Source: Bacteroidota bacterium (GTDB lineage Bacteria > Bacteroidota > Bacteroidia > M30B66). Taken from it: 50,839 nt of DNA. Each line of letters opens with the position of its first letter. The stretch's first letter is position 1. Location: assembly GCA_027490225.1 (NCBI GenBank), contig JAIXYK010000024.1:1-50839 (forward strand), given 5' to 3'. Position numbers and translations under genes: made by a program. Shown here piece after piece: positions 35,195 through 44,239 of the stretch. The notes below the pieces were generated by a model. The model was given only the letters and a program-made list of their open reading frames with translations, searched no databases and was not told the DNA's origin.

Positions 35195-36964
35195 ATGAAA
35201 CCTACTTCTACCCTTTTGGTGTTAATTTTCTTAATTATTGCAAGTTTTAAGAATGCAAATTGCCAACAGCATTATGTATTAGACAAAACTTTTGGAGAGA
35301 CTTGCGGTATTTCGTCTATACCAGCTGATGCGCAGATTTATGAGATTTTTAAAACCCAAGAAGGAAGATATATTTTAATTGGAGAGTATTATTCGAACGC
35401 TGTAAATGCATTTTATATTATAATGGCAAGTTATACAGAAGATGGTAAAATTGACAGCTCTTTTGGAAACAATGGAATTGTGACACAAACTTTTAGTCAA
35501 AGAAATGGTGTAAGGTCTGCAGTTTTTAAAAACAATAAAATTTATGTAGTGGGAAGTGAAGCCCCTGATAATGCAGGTAGTACATATAGGGCTTACTTAG
35601 CAAGATTTAATACCGATGGTACACCTGATTTAACTTTTAACAATACAGGAAGAGTTGTTGAGCTAACTAGTACAAATCCCGTTTCGAGTTCTGTTTATAC
35701 GCATGTTTCAGTTCAAGAAGATGGTAAAGTAATAGCATTTGGTAATGAGGCTGGAAATATAAATGGTGGTAATACTGTTGTAATTGCTAGACGATACTTG
35801 GCAGATGGAAGTGTGGATGTTACTTTTCATCCTTCTGTAACTTATCCAACATTAACAGTTTCGAATGCTAATTATAATTCACCAGGTATTGTAGCGGCAG
35901 ATGGTTCTATTAAGTTTGTATTCAGAAATGTGAATAACAATAAGATTAGCACAGTAAAATTTACTGCAAATGGAGAATTAGATACAAATTTTGGATTGAA
36001 TGGGTTAAACGAATCTATTCTTGATGCTAGTAATGAAATAGTTAGATATTTTATGAATGCAGATGAAAGTATGTTTACGCAAACTCAAATTACTAATGCC
36101 AACCAAGATATTAGAATTGCAAAGTTCAAAGCAAATGGTGATTTAGATTCAACTTTTTCTGAAGATGGATTTAAAGATATGGTTGATTACCCAGGCACAA
36201 ACATGGATGAAAAAGGGTTTGTAATTCATAAAGACAGCCAGAATAGAATTTGGGCAATGGGTTCTGGTTCTTTTGCTTTTGGAGAACCTAAAGGTTTAGT
36301 ATATAGATTCGATGAGGCTGGTACGTACGATACTTCTTTTGAAGGCATTGGCTATAGGGCTTTTTTACAAACTAGTGGAACAACCTACAGGTGCGCTTAC
36401 TTTGAAAGCGACAATGAAATTGTAATTGGCACTAATACGCAAAATACGCTGAGCTTAATTAAACTAAAATTAATAGATGAAGTAATTACTATTCAAAATG
36501 CGGGATTAGATACTATTTGCGAATTTGAGCAAACTTCTTTGGCATTAGAAAATCTAAGTTCATGTTATAACTATAAATGGAAAAAAGATGGAATTGAAAT
36601 TGGGTTTTTAAATGATTCTACTTTGATAGTTTCTGAAACAGGAATCTATACTGTTGTGGCAGAAGATGGAGTAGATACATTAGTGTCAAATGAGATAAAT
36701 ATTACAGTAGAATTTTGTGAAGGAATTGAGGAAGTTTTCAGCCCAAATTATCATATAGTTTCGCCTAACCCTTTTTCGAATAACATAAAAATTACAAATG
36801 GAAAAGGAACTGAATATTTTCAGTTAATAAATTCCTTAGGAGAAATAATCTATACAGGGAAAAATATTTCGGAACATGATTTTTCAAACATTGCAAACGG
36901 ATTTTATTTCCTAAAAATTACAGATGGAAGTAAAAGGCAAGTTTCGAAAATTGTGAAAATGTAA
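35195..36964 (+). CDS. T9SS-secreted delta-60 repeat protein
   Basis: A 589-residue protein with a signal peptide ending near NANCQ (residue 24). Residues about 28-425 hold delta-60 type repeats of roughly 60 residues, with motifs such as DGKIDSSFGNNGIV, DGTPDLTFNNTGR, NGELDTNFGLNG and NGDLDSTFSEDGF, probably a beta-propeller. An Ig-like segment (about 430-510; YNYKWKKDGIEIG) is followed by a type A sorting domain (about 515-589; IVSPNPFSNNIKI and GFYFLKIT). The function is unknown beyond surface or extracellular location. Confidence 0.87.
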   Translation: MKPTSTLLVLIFLIIASFKNANCQQHYVLDKTFGETCGISSIPADAQIYEIFKTQEGRYILIGEYYSNAVNAFYIIMASYTEDGKIDSSFGNNGIVTQTFSQRNGVRSAVFKNNKIYVVGSEAPDNAGSTYRAYLARFNTDGTPDLTFNNTGRVVELTSTNPVSSSVYTHVSVQEDGKVIAFGNEAGNINGGNTVVIARRYLADGSVDVTFHPSVTYPTLTVSNANYNSPGIVAADGSIKFVFRNVNNNKISTVKFTANGELDTNFGLNGLNESILDASNEIVRYFMNADESMFTQTQITNANQDIRIAKFKANGDLDSTFSEDGFKDMVDYPGTNMDEKGFVIHKDSQNRIWAMGSGSFAFGEPKGLVYRFDEAGTYDTSFEGIGYRAFLQTSGTTYRCAYFESDNEIVIGTNTQNTLSLIKLKLIDEVITIQNAGLDTICEFEQTSLALENLSSCYNYKWKKDGIEIGFLNDSTLIVSETGIYTVVAEDGVDTLVSNEINITVEFCEGIEEVFSPNYHIVSPNPFSNNIKITNGKGTEYFQLINSLGEIIYTGKNISEHDFSNIANGFYFLKITDGSKRQVSKIVKM

Positions 36965-36988
36965 TAAGTAATAAAAAGCTATTACTTA
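36965..36988. terminator. Short hairpin between convergent genes
   Basis: taagtaata and tattactta pair perfectly around aaaagc, right after the delta-60 gene stop. It is AT-only, so termination strength is doubtful. Confidence 0.4.
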
Positions 36989-37023
36989 ATATTAAGCTCG
37001 CTAATAATCTACACAAGATAGAC

Positions 37024-37281
37024 TCAGAAGTCAAACAAATCGCTTAAAAAGGATTCTTTCTTTTTGGGTTTATTTCCGTAATATTTGTCGTCTTTGTATT
37101 GTTGTTTATTTTCATACTCTTTGCTTGATTGAGGTTTAGAGAAAGATTGATTTGAACGTTCAATAATTTTATCTAACTCTCCTCGGTCTAGCCAAATTCC
37201 ACGGCAATCTGGACAATAATCGATTTCCACTCCACTTCTTTCGGTCATTACTAAATTTACATCGCAGGTAGGACATTTCAT
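37024..37281 (-). CDS. Zinc-ribbon (zf-TFIIB type) protein
   Basis: An 85-residue protein. A CPTC pair near the N-terminus and a CPDC pair followed by RGIWLDRGELDKII form the zf-TFIIB zinc ribbon. The tail is Lys/Tyr/Asn-rich and ends in SFLSDLFDF, a pattern common in this family. No function is established. The coiled-coil lipoprotein gene lies 16 bp upstream on the same strand, so they may be co-transcribed. Confidence 0.83.
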   Translation of the reverse strand: MKCPTCDVNLVMTERSGVEIDYCPDCRGIWLDRGELDKIIERSNQSFSKPQSSKEYENKQQYKDDKYYGNKPKKKESFLSDLFDF

Positions 37282-37297
37282 AACTTCTTGCGTTTAA

Positions 37298-37582
37298 CTA
37301 TTTTATGAATGATTTAATTTTGTTATTTACCAAAGAATCGATTTTAGAAGACGACTTATTGACTACCGAATCCAGTTTTTGCAACTTCTCGTTTTCTTTT
37401 AAAATAAGAGAATCTAGGGAATTAACCTTATTTATTTCTTTGTTTACAAGTGAGTCTAATTGATTGGCTTTACTATTCAATTGATTTAGTTTATCTTCTA
37501 ATTGCTGACTTGCTTCTCCGCAAGACTGAAAAACTAAAAGGCCTAATATCATTATCCAACTATAATTTATTGTGTTATTCAT
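37298..37582 (-). CDS. Small coiled-coil lipoprotein, Lpp-like in form
   Basis: A 94-residue protein with a lipobox before Cys21 (LVFQSC). The mature 74 residues form 14-residue double heptads (LDSLVNKEINKVNS, LDSLILKENEKLQK and LDSVVNKSSSKIDS) with Leu/Val at a and d positions, and the chain ends in Lys. This is the form of E. coli Braun lipoprotein, but no sequence homology is claimed. The family is not recognised. Translation from MNNTINYS gives a slightly long n-region; no better start was seen. Confidence 0.72.
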   Translation of the reverse strand: MNNTINYSWIMILGLLVFQSCGEASQQLEDKLNQLNSKANQLDSLVNKEINKVNSLDSLILKENEKLQKLDSVVNKSSSKIDSLVNNKIKSFIK

Positions 37583-37640
37583 GTTTACAATTGTACTTAT
37601 TAAAAAATGGATATTATTTCTTTCTAATTAAACAACAAAA

Positions 37641-38204
37641 CTACACTTTTATTAAACCTCTAAAACCGCGACTTCCATAATAAGATTCAGCACCATTGTG
37701 GTAAATAAAAACGCGACCAAATCGGAAATCACCAAAAATGGCTCCTCCGAGCTTTCTAATTTCTGATGGTGCTTTTAACCAGCTGGATGTTTTGGTATCG
37801 AATTTACCAAGTTTTTGTAAATCATGGTATTGTTGTTCTGTTAGAATTTCGACGCCCATTTCTGTGGCCAAACCAACCGCGCTATTCTTGGGTTTGTTTT
37901 CTTTTCTGGAAGCTAATGCTTCATTGTCGTAACAAAAACTACGGCGTGCTTTTGGACTTTCTGGGGCACAATCCACGAAAATATATTCGTTAGTTTCCTT
38001 GTCCAATCCAATAACATCAGGCTCCCCATCGGTGCTCTCCATTTGGTCGAGCGACCAGAGTTTAGCTGGATTTGCTTCCAATTTAGCTTGAATTTTTGCC
38101 CAATCAAGACCTGCATGGCGTTGCATATTTTTATGAAAGCGCTCTTGCAGAATATTTAGAATTTCAGATTGTTGCTCGGTAGAAAGTACTTTATTGGATT
38201 TCAT
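37641..38204 (-). CDS. DUF4256 domain protein
   Basis: A 187-residue cytoplasmic protein. RFHKNMQRHAGLDWAKIQ, ESTDGEPDVIG, FVDCAPESPKARRSFCYD and GGAIFGDFRFGRVFIYHNGA are the conserved blocks of DUF4256. The biochemical function is not known. It is on the same strand as the CtlX-like gene upstream, with a 32-bp gap. Confidence 0.85.
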   Translation of the reverse strand: MKSNKVLSTEQQSEILNILQERFHKNMQRHAGLDWAKIQAKLEANPAKLWSLDQMESTDGEPDVIGLDKETNEYIFVDCAPESPKARRSFCYDNEALASRKENKPKNSAVGLATEMGVEILTEQQYHDLQKLGKFDTKTSSWLKAPSEIRKLGGAIFGDFRFGRVFIYHNGAESYYGSRGFRGLIKV

Positions 38205-38236
38205 TTTTTTGAGGTATGTAGCAATAGTAAACTAAT

Positions 38237-39154
38237 TTAAATTAAAGGTAAAAATATTTCGGCTATCATGCACCTAGCGCTGCCTCCACCAATAGTTTCG
38301 ATTGTTTTAATATTTAAGGGCAACAATTCGCAATGTTTACTTAGTTCGTTTTGCTGAAAATAATTTAAACCATCGAATGCCGTTTGAGAAACGGCTAAAA
38401 TATTTTTATTGTGATTAGATTTAAGTTCGAGCATATTTCCAGCGAATAGTTTCATTTGATTATAATTGATATCAATAATCTGGTGACCAGAATGGATGAG
38501 CGAATTTTCTACATATCTCCTTTCTTCAAATGATGTAATACTTTCCAAACAAATTACTGCGAATTTTTCTCCAATACACAAGATAACATTGGTATGATAA
38601 ATTTCTTTTCCATTTTCATCGAATGAATAAAATGAAATGGGTTCGTAATTTAATTTAGCGCATAGCTCTTCAAACAAATCTTTATCAGTTCTGGGGGAAA
38701 TACAAGCATAAGCTTTTCTATTTATGTGGTCAAAAACAATGCTACCGGTTCCTTCTAAGAATTTATTTTTATTTTCATTTCCGGAAAGGTCGATAATTTC
38801 TGAAATAAGGAAATTCCTTTTTAATTCTTCCAAGATATCCATTCTCCGCTCCAATTGTCTGTTTGGGGCAAACATTGGATACAAAACAACCCTTCCATCG
38901 GCATGAAATGTTACCCAATTGTTTGGGAAAATGGCATCTGGTTTAATTGGAAAAGGAGTATCATTAAATACAAAAACATTTACACCATTTTTTATCAGGA
39001 TTTCGGCAAATTGGTTAAATTCAGCTAACACCTTTTCTTCGAGTAATTCTTGTTCTTCGTTTACATTATTTTGAAAAACATTGGAACTTTCTGTTTGAGT
39101 ATTAAAGTTAAAATTTGCTGGTTTAATTAATAAAATGTTGGATGTAACTTGCAT
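38237..39154 (-). CDS. ctlX: CtlX-like amidinotransferase/hydrolase (citrulline or arginine utilisation)
   Basis: A 305-residue protein of the arginine deiminase / amidinotransferase fold. PDAIFPNNWVTFHADG is the N-terminal catalytic Asp region, YHTNVILCIGEKFAVIC includes the catalytic His, and GGGSARCMIAE carries the nucleophile Cys295. This set matches CtlX, linked in other bacteria to citrulline use. The exact substrate cannot be read from sequence. It lies 45 bp downstream of the SET-domain gene. Confidence 0.85.
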   Translation of the reverse strand: MQVTSNILLIKPANFNFNTQTESSNVFQNNVNEEQELLEEKVLAEFNQFAEILIKNGVNVFVFNDTPFPIKPDAIFPNNWVTFHADGRVVLYPMFAPNRQLERRMDILEELKRNFLISEIIDLSGNENKNKFLEGTGSIVFDHINRKAYACISPRTDKDLFEELCAKLNYEPISFYSFDENGKEIYHTNVILCIGEKFAVICLESITSFEERRYVENSLIHSGHQIIDINYNQMKLFAGNMLELKSNHNKNILAVSQTAFDGLNYFQQNELSKHCELLPLNIKTIETIGGGSARCMIAEIFLPLI

Positions 39155-39199
39155 TAAATTATAATTATTTTGATTGCTAACTTGATAGTTACATTTACC

Positions 39200-39625
39200 T
39201 CAGCCATGTTTCTTCCAATATCGTTTACCGTAACTGCAAAATAGTTCCTGATTGGCTTTTATATTTTTAATTGCTTGAATGCAAACATTGCCTTCCTCAT
39301 CTAAAGCAATTCTGCAGTTATTTTTGAAATGTGAGTTAGAAGTCCCATTCGCATCGTTGGCATATTTTGCAAAACATTCAACATTCATTGAATCCAATAT
39401 TCTTCCATCGAGCAGATTAATAAAATATTGATCAGTGCCATTTTTTACACGCTTCGTAGCTTGAGAATCACTAAGTATTTCACCGTTAAAAATGGAAACT
39501 GTTTCGTCTTTATACAAATCAATGGCAGTAAACAGTCCATTTCCGGCTTCAGGAATTTGCGATTGACTCACATACAAATAATCTGACTCAGGAGCCTCAA
39601 TTGCGTTGCTATTAGATAATTTCAA
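39200..39625 (-). CDS. SET-domain protein (putative lysine methyltransferase)
   Basis: A 141-residue protein that is little more than a SET domain. PEAGNGLFTA (residues 25-34) is the SAM-binding GxG motif, FAKYANDANG...FKNNCRI (85-106) stands at the pseudoknot NHxxxPN region, and QELFCSYGKRYW (126-137) carries the catalytic Tyr132. The pseudoknot region is longer than usual and lacks the classical NHS. Protein lysine methylation is expected if it is active; the target is unknown. It is a free-standing bacterial SET gene, followed on the same strand by ctlX. Confidence 0.82.
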   Translation of the reverse strand: MKLSNSNAIEAPESDYLYVSQSQIPEAGNGLFTAIDLYKDETVSIFNGEILSDSQATKRVKNGTDQYFINLLDGRILDSMNVECFAKYANDANGTSNSHFKNNCRIALDEEGNVCIQAIKNIKANQELFCSYGKRYWKKHG

Positions 39626-39687
39626 TGGAAGCGCATTAATGATGTTGTTGGCAAAAAATCAGTTTCAATTCAATTAAAAAAAGGCTT

Positions 39688-42066
39688 CTAATTTTTTATC
39701 CATTTTTTTATTGATGAATGCTTGCCGTTTCCTGCTAATTGTAGAAGGTAAGCGCCAGGCTGAAGTGCTTGTCCGAATTGAATATTATCTTTGCCTACGA
39801 TGTTTAATTTCTCTACCAAACGACCGCTTAAATCATAAACTTCCAGCAAATTATAGTTGTTTTGACTTTCAGAAAATTTAACGTAGCCACCGTTTGATGA
39901 TGGGTTTGGGAAAACGGTAAATTGTTGTTCAAAGCTAATTCCGTTGCCGTTTATAATACCTGAATCAACCACTTGAAACTGGTCTATTCCTGCTTCTAAG
40001 ACGTTTCCTGGATCTACATCTTCGGTACTCACAACTAATTGAATTAAACCTAGGTTAGGAAAATAGTCGCGCACTCTGATTGTTTCTGGAATCCATGCTG
40101 ACATTGCATCTGCTATGGTAATGTTCTTTACATTGATTACAATGCCATCTTTTTTCAACTGTAATTTCAAAGCATCATTGGCAGGTGGAGGAGTATTACC
40201 GGCGCCACCTCCGTTAAAAAACCATCTGTATAAATGAATATATGGATCTCCGGCTGAAGTTAAATCCATAATTGGCGAAGTTAGAATTACACTTCCTCCA
40301 TCTACATCATCTTCGCCAACCGCTGCACCAATTGTATTTCCAGTAACAAAGGCAATTCCGTTGCAATCTTCATTTACATCTACACCCGGTGCTGCAAGAA
40401 CTCCACTTAAATTTGTTCCGGCAGGAATTTCTCTTTCCCAAAAACCTGAAGATGCTGTGCCAGTTGCGGTCCAGCCAAAGTTAAATTGAAAATCGTCGTA
40501 ATAACCAATTGGAAGTTCCGCATCGACAATTGTACTTGCTCCACTTATGTTAATTGCTGGAATACAAGAAGTAACGTTCCCCCATTTTCCAAAAGAAATT
40601 TGATAAGTATTTGGCAATAAGTCGCATTTCCCATATTCGCCCGTAACATCAGAATTCAAAAGAAAACTGTTAGCAGGGTCAGAAATATCAATTAAAGCAT
40701 CTTCTATTGGAGCTCCGTTATTATCAGTAATATTACCAGAAATACCAACAATTGCGTCGCTAAATAAGTTAATTTCGAAATAAGTTAAAACGCCATTTTG
40801 TAAATCAACATTGGTCAAAGTGGTTGTTTGATAGCCAGCTTTTTCGAATGTAATGGTATACAAACCTGCATTTACGGTTCCAGTTTTAAACACTCCTTGT
40901 AAATTGGTAGTTGTAGTAGCTTCATCTTGACTAACAATAGTAACAATTACGTTTTGTAAAGGATCTCCACAGCTACTGTCTCTAACAACTCCTTCTAAAT
41001 AACATGCTCTTTTGTAAACTGGCGTTAACACATACAAGCCATTTTCGATATCGGAAGCAACCAAATTACCACTTGGTAAAAATGGATAAACGCCCCAACA
41101 TCCATTAAAACCATCTCCCTCGAACGCAGTAAAATCGTTTTTTGCAACTGGAATCAAGTTATCTGGTCTGTCGGCATCAACAATTACAACGCCTTCTGTA
41201 TACCATGATGTAACAGCAAAGTCATTTAAAACATGCGTATTATGCCCAATTGTTCCGCTGCCAGGAGCGGTTTGATAACGGTCTAGTTCTGTGATGTTAT
41301 TTACATTTCTTATGTCGTAAGATGTTAAAAATGAACCTGTATTTTCGTCGGTAGTTAATAACGTTGAATGGTCATCGGTGAGCCAGGAATTATGGGTAAA
41401 ATTGCCTGGAGTTTCTTGTTGAACCAATTGTACAGGATTGGTTTTGTCTGTTACATCTATGGCAGAAAAGTGCCCTTCGAAAATATGACAAGCCCAAAGG
41501 GTATCGTTGGCGACAAATCCATCATGAATATAGTTTTCGTTCCAAGCGCCTGTGTAAACAGGATTCCAAGGGTCTTCCAAGTCAAGAATAATTACTCCTT
41601 CATTTGGTATGTTATGACCATATAAATAACAATAACTATTGTCTATGTGTAAGGCGTGAATGGTTAATAATTGATTAAAGATAGCTCCATCTCCTTTGTA
41701 AACTTTAGTAAATATAGTGTCTGGCAAGCTTCTTAAATCTACAATTGTAAGACCTGCATTTGCACCTTCTGTGGTTACAAAAGCATACCCTTCCCATGTT
41801 TTAACTTCACGCCAAAAATTAGAAACAGATGCCACAGCGAACCTTTCAGTAGGTGCAGTTGGATCGGTAACATCAACTATAGATAAGCCGGTACTCGTTC
41901 CAACTAAGGCATATTCGTTTCCTAAACTATCTACATAACCGCCAATATTTGCGCAGGTTTTTCCGGGAAATGAAAGCTGACCAACAACAGTAAGGTTATA
42001 ATTTTCTTGGGAGTTTGCAGTAATTGCAAATAAGAATGCTGTAACAACAGCAATAATTCGAAGCAT
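39688..42066 (-). CDS. T9SS-secreted choice-of-anchor B (LVIVD-repeat) protein
   Basis: A 792-residue protein. A signal peptide ends near TANSQ (residue 20). LVIVD-type repeats (about 22-345; GLSIVDVTDP, LTIVDLRSLPD, VIILDLEDPWNP and VVIVDADRPDN) form the choice-of-anchor B region, probably a beta-propeller. Two carboxypeptidase regulatory-like domains (about 352-435 and 440-510) and a beta sandwich come next, and a type A sorting domain (about 715-792; FTVFPNPSSNGG and GAYLLQLAG) closes the chain. It starts 34 bp after the last metal transporter gene on the same strand and could be read from that operon. Confidence 0.87.
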   Translation of the reverse strand: MLRIIAVVTAFLFAITANSQENYNLTVVGQLSFPGKTCANIGGYVDSLGNEYALVGTSTGLSIVDVTDPTAPTERFAVASVSNFWREVKTWEGYAFVTTEGANAGLTIVDLRSLPDTIFTKVYKGDGAIFNQLLTIHALHIDNSYCYLYGHNIPNEGVIILDLEDPWNPVYTGAWNENYIHDGFVANDTLWACHIFEGHFSAIDVTDKTNPVQLVQQETPGNFTHNSWLTDDHSTLLTTDENTGSFLTSYDIRNVNNITELDRYQTAPGSGTIGHNTHVLNDFAVTSWYTEGVVIVDADRPDNLIPVAKNDFTAFEGDGFNGCWGVYPFLPSGNLVASDIENGLYVLTPVYKRACYLEGVVRDSSCGDPLQNVIVTIVSQDEATTTTNLQGVFKTGTVNAGLYTITFEKAGYQTTTLTNVDLQNGVLTYFEINLFSDAIVGISGNITDNNGAPIEDALIDISDPANSFLLNSDVTGEYGKCDLLPNTYQISFGKWGNVTSCIPAINISGASTIVDAELPIGYYDDFQFNFGWTATGTASSGFWEREIPAGTNLSGVLAAPGVDVNEDCNGIAFVTGNTIGAAVGEDDVDGGSVILTSPIMDLTSAGDPYIHLYRWFFNGGGAGNTPPPANDALKLQLKKDGIVINVKNITIADAMSAWIPETIRVRDYFPNLGLIQLVVSTEDVDPGNVLEAGIDQFQVVDSGIINGNGISFEQQFTVFPNPSSNGGYVKFSESQNNYNLLEVYDLSGRLVEKLNIVGKDNIQFGQALQPGAYLLQLAGNGKHSSIKKWIKN

Positions 42067-42100
42067 CGGGTAGTATATTTTGCCGTAAAATTAGCAAAAT

Positions 42101-42949
42101 TTATGAAGGGAAGAAACGCTTTAATAGCAATGCTAAAGCGAAGATAACACCTATCATTACAGCTATACTTCCAGATACAGATGCATTTAAAACAACAGCT
42201 AAAAAGTATCCAAAAATGCTCGATAGCACTCCAATTGATGCTGCAATAGCAATCATCCAAGGTAAACGTTTTGCAAAAAGTGCGGCAGTGGCTGCTGGGC
42301 CAACAAGAAAAGCAATCACCATAATGGCACCAACAGATTCAAAAGAAACCACCGTGGCCAAAGAAACCATTCCCATTAATACATAGTGCCAGAGCATAAC
42401 GGAAACTCCCAAGGTTGAGGCATAACCTGCATCAAAAGTGGTGAGGTACAAACCTCTGTAACCAATTCGAAGAATCACCAACAAAATCAATAACATTCCA
42501 CCAGCTATCCAAACCTGACGAGGGCCAAGCAATAAACCAGAATCTAAGGTTATGGTATCAAATGGAACGAATGCAATTTCTCCATACAAGACACATTCCT
42601 GGTCTAAATCTGTTTGTCCGGCAAAAAGCGAAATCAAAATAACACCTACTGCAAAAAGAAACGTGTAAGTAATTCCAATGGCAGCATCGTTTTGCACCCG
42701 CATTTTTTTTTGGATAAACTCAATGATGAATGTTACAAGCAACCCTGTTATTGCTGCACCCAATAGCAAAACACTGCTGGCCCTTGAACCACTAATTAGA
42801 TAAGCAACCACTAATCCAGGTAAAACGGCATGTGAAATGGCATCACCAAACATGGCCATTCTTCTTAATACTAAAAAACAACCTGGAATGGCACAACATA
42901 ATGCCACCAAACTCGCAGTGAGTATTATCCAGAAATCGTTGATGCTCAT
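42101..42949 (-). CDS. Metal ABC transporter permease (TroD/ZnuB-like)
   Basis: A 282-residue membrane protein of the ABC-3 permease family with about eight to nine helices. RRMAMFGDAISHAVLPGLVVAY near the N-terminus and the VSFESVGAIMVIAFLVGPAATA segment (equivalent to the TP-A region of manganese and zinc permeases) are conserved. It overlaps the end of the MntR-fused permease gene by 4 bp. It should form the membrane channel with that permease. Confidence 0.9.
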   Translation of the reverse strand: MSINDFWIILTASLVALCCAIPGCFLVLRRMAMFGDAISHAVLPGLVVAYLISGSRASSVLLLGAAITGLLVTFIIEFIQKKMRVQNDAAIGITYTFLFAVGVILISLFAGQTDLDQECVLYGEIAFVPFDTITLDSGLLLGPRQVWIAGGMLLILLVILRIGYRGLYLTTFDAGYASTLGVSVMLWHYVLMGMVSLATVVSFESVGAIMVIAFLVGPAATAALFAKRLPWMIAIAASIGVLSSIFGYFLAVVLNASVSGSIAVMIGVIFALALLLKRFFPS

Positions 42950-44238
42950 ATTGCTGGAGGAATTTTAGTATTGTGAGGATCAGTTTGAGGATTTCCTAAA
43001 AGCGCATCCAATTGCGCTTCTATTTCAGGTGTAATAACGTGTTCCATTGCTTCGGCATCGTCGTGCACATGGTCGGGATTAAGGTGAAGGTACTTCTGCA
43101 GATACAATTCCCATAATCTATGCAGCCTCACTACACGTTGGGCTGCAATAAGCCCTTCGGGAGTGAGTTGCCAAGTTTGCAGCACGTCATTAACATAACC
43201 TTTCTTTTGGAGAATTTTCAAGCCTTTTGATAGTTGAGAAGGATCGAAAGAACGGGCATTGTTTAAATCTTCCTTAATAATTGCCCCATTTGGATTTCCT
43301 GTCTTCTCGCCCAACCCATAAAACAATTTCAAAATGTTTTCTTCTAAAGTAATTCTGTTATTATTTCGGGTTTCTCGCCATCTATTTAAATATCCTCTTT
43401 TGGGAGCAAAAACCATTGAAATAATAGCCATAAAAGTGGCCATTACAACAATCCAAGGCCCTGTAGGCATGGCTGGTGCGGTGTAAGAAATAAAAGCGCC
43501 AGTATACCCAGAAAGTAAACCAATAAAAACTGCTATAATTAGCATTTTTATAATGGAATCTGTCCACATCCGTGCAGCCAATGCTGGAGTAATGAGCAAT
43601 GCAGCCATCAAAACAACACCAACGGCCTGAATTCCGATTGCCACTGACCAAACCGTAATAAATGCTAATATAAATCTTAATCGTTTTACTGGAAAGCCAA
43701 TTGATTGAGCATAATTTTCATCAAAAGACAAAACGGTGAAACCTCTTAAAAAAACAATAATACCTCCAACAATAAAAATGGATGATATGGCAAAAAGTAG
43801 CACATCATCTTTGGTAATGGAAGCAGCTTTTCCGAAAAGAAATTTATCTAAACCTGCTTGTCCTGCATTGCCACTATGCTGAATAGATGTTAATAAAACG
43901 ATGCCCAAACCAAAAAAAACGGAAAGTAATAAAGCAATAGCTGTATCAGGCCGGGTTTTGTTGTTTCTTCCTAACCATTCCATAATAACAAGACTAGCTA
44001 AGCCAGTAATAATAGCACCAATAAGAAAATACAATGGATTTTTCTCACCAGTTAATATAAATGCCAAGCAGACACCTGGAAGCACACTGTGAGAAACGGC
44101 ATCTCCAACTAATGCTCTTTTGCGTAAGAATGTAAAACAGCCAACCAAAGCAGCCATTCCACATAAAATTAACGTTCCCATTACCACTAAGATGATATTG
44201 GGTTCTGTTAAAAATATAAACTCACGCAGGTTATTCAT
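42946..44238 (-). CDS. Metal ABC transporter permease fused to a C-terminal DtxR/MntR-like domain
   Basis: A 430-residue fusion. Residues 1-285 are an ABC-3 permease (RKRALVGDAVSHSVLPGVCLAF; GVVLMAALLITPALAARMW). Residues about 300-430 match a DtxR/MntR repressor without its extreme N-terminus: a winged helix (LSKGLKILQKKGYVNDV, LTPEGLIAAQ) and a metal-binding/dimerisation part with His373, Glu396, Glu399 and His400 in HRLWELYL and HDDAEAMEHVI, ending LDALLGNPQTDPHNTKIPP. Glu396 stands where DtxR has Cys102 and MntR has Glu, which favours manganese. Helix-1 ligands of MntR are not both conserved. The domain may sense metal at the transporter; DNA binding is uncertain. Confidence 0.88.
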   Translation of the reverse strand: MNNLREFIFLTEPNIILVVMGTLILCGMAALVGCFTFLRKRALVGDAVSHSVLPGVCLAFILTGEKNPLYFLIGAIITGLASLVIMEWLGRNNKTRPDTAIALLLSVFFGLGIVLLTSIQHSGNAGQAGLDKFLFGKAASITKDDVLLFAISSIFIVGGIIVFLRGFTVLSFDENYAQSIGFPVKRLRFILAFITVWSVAIGIQAVGVVLMAALLITPALAARMWTDSIIKMLIIAVFIGLLSGYTGAFISYTAPAMPTGPWIVVMATFMAIISMVFAPKRGYLNRWRETRNNNRITLEENILKLFYGLGEKTGNPNGAIIKEDLNNARSFDPSQLSKGLKILQKKGYVNDVLQTWQLTPEGLIAAQRVVRLHRLWELYLQKYLHLNPDHVHDDAEAMEHVITPEIEAQLDALLGNPQTDPHNTKIPPAI

Positions 44239-44239
44239 T

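Noticed and set aside
42946-44238. Frameshift joining separate permease and MntR genes
   Set aside because: The frame is continuous, the linker is normal coding sequence and the next gene overlaps by only 4 bp, so a genuine fusion is simpler.
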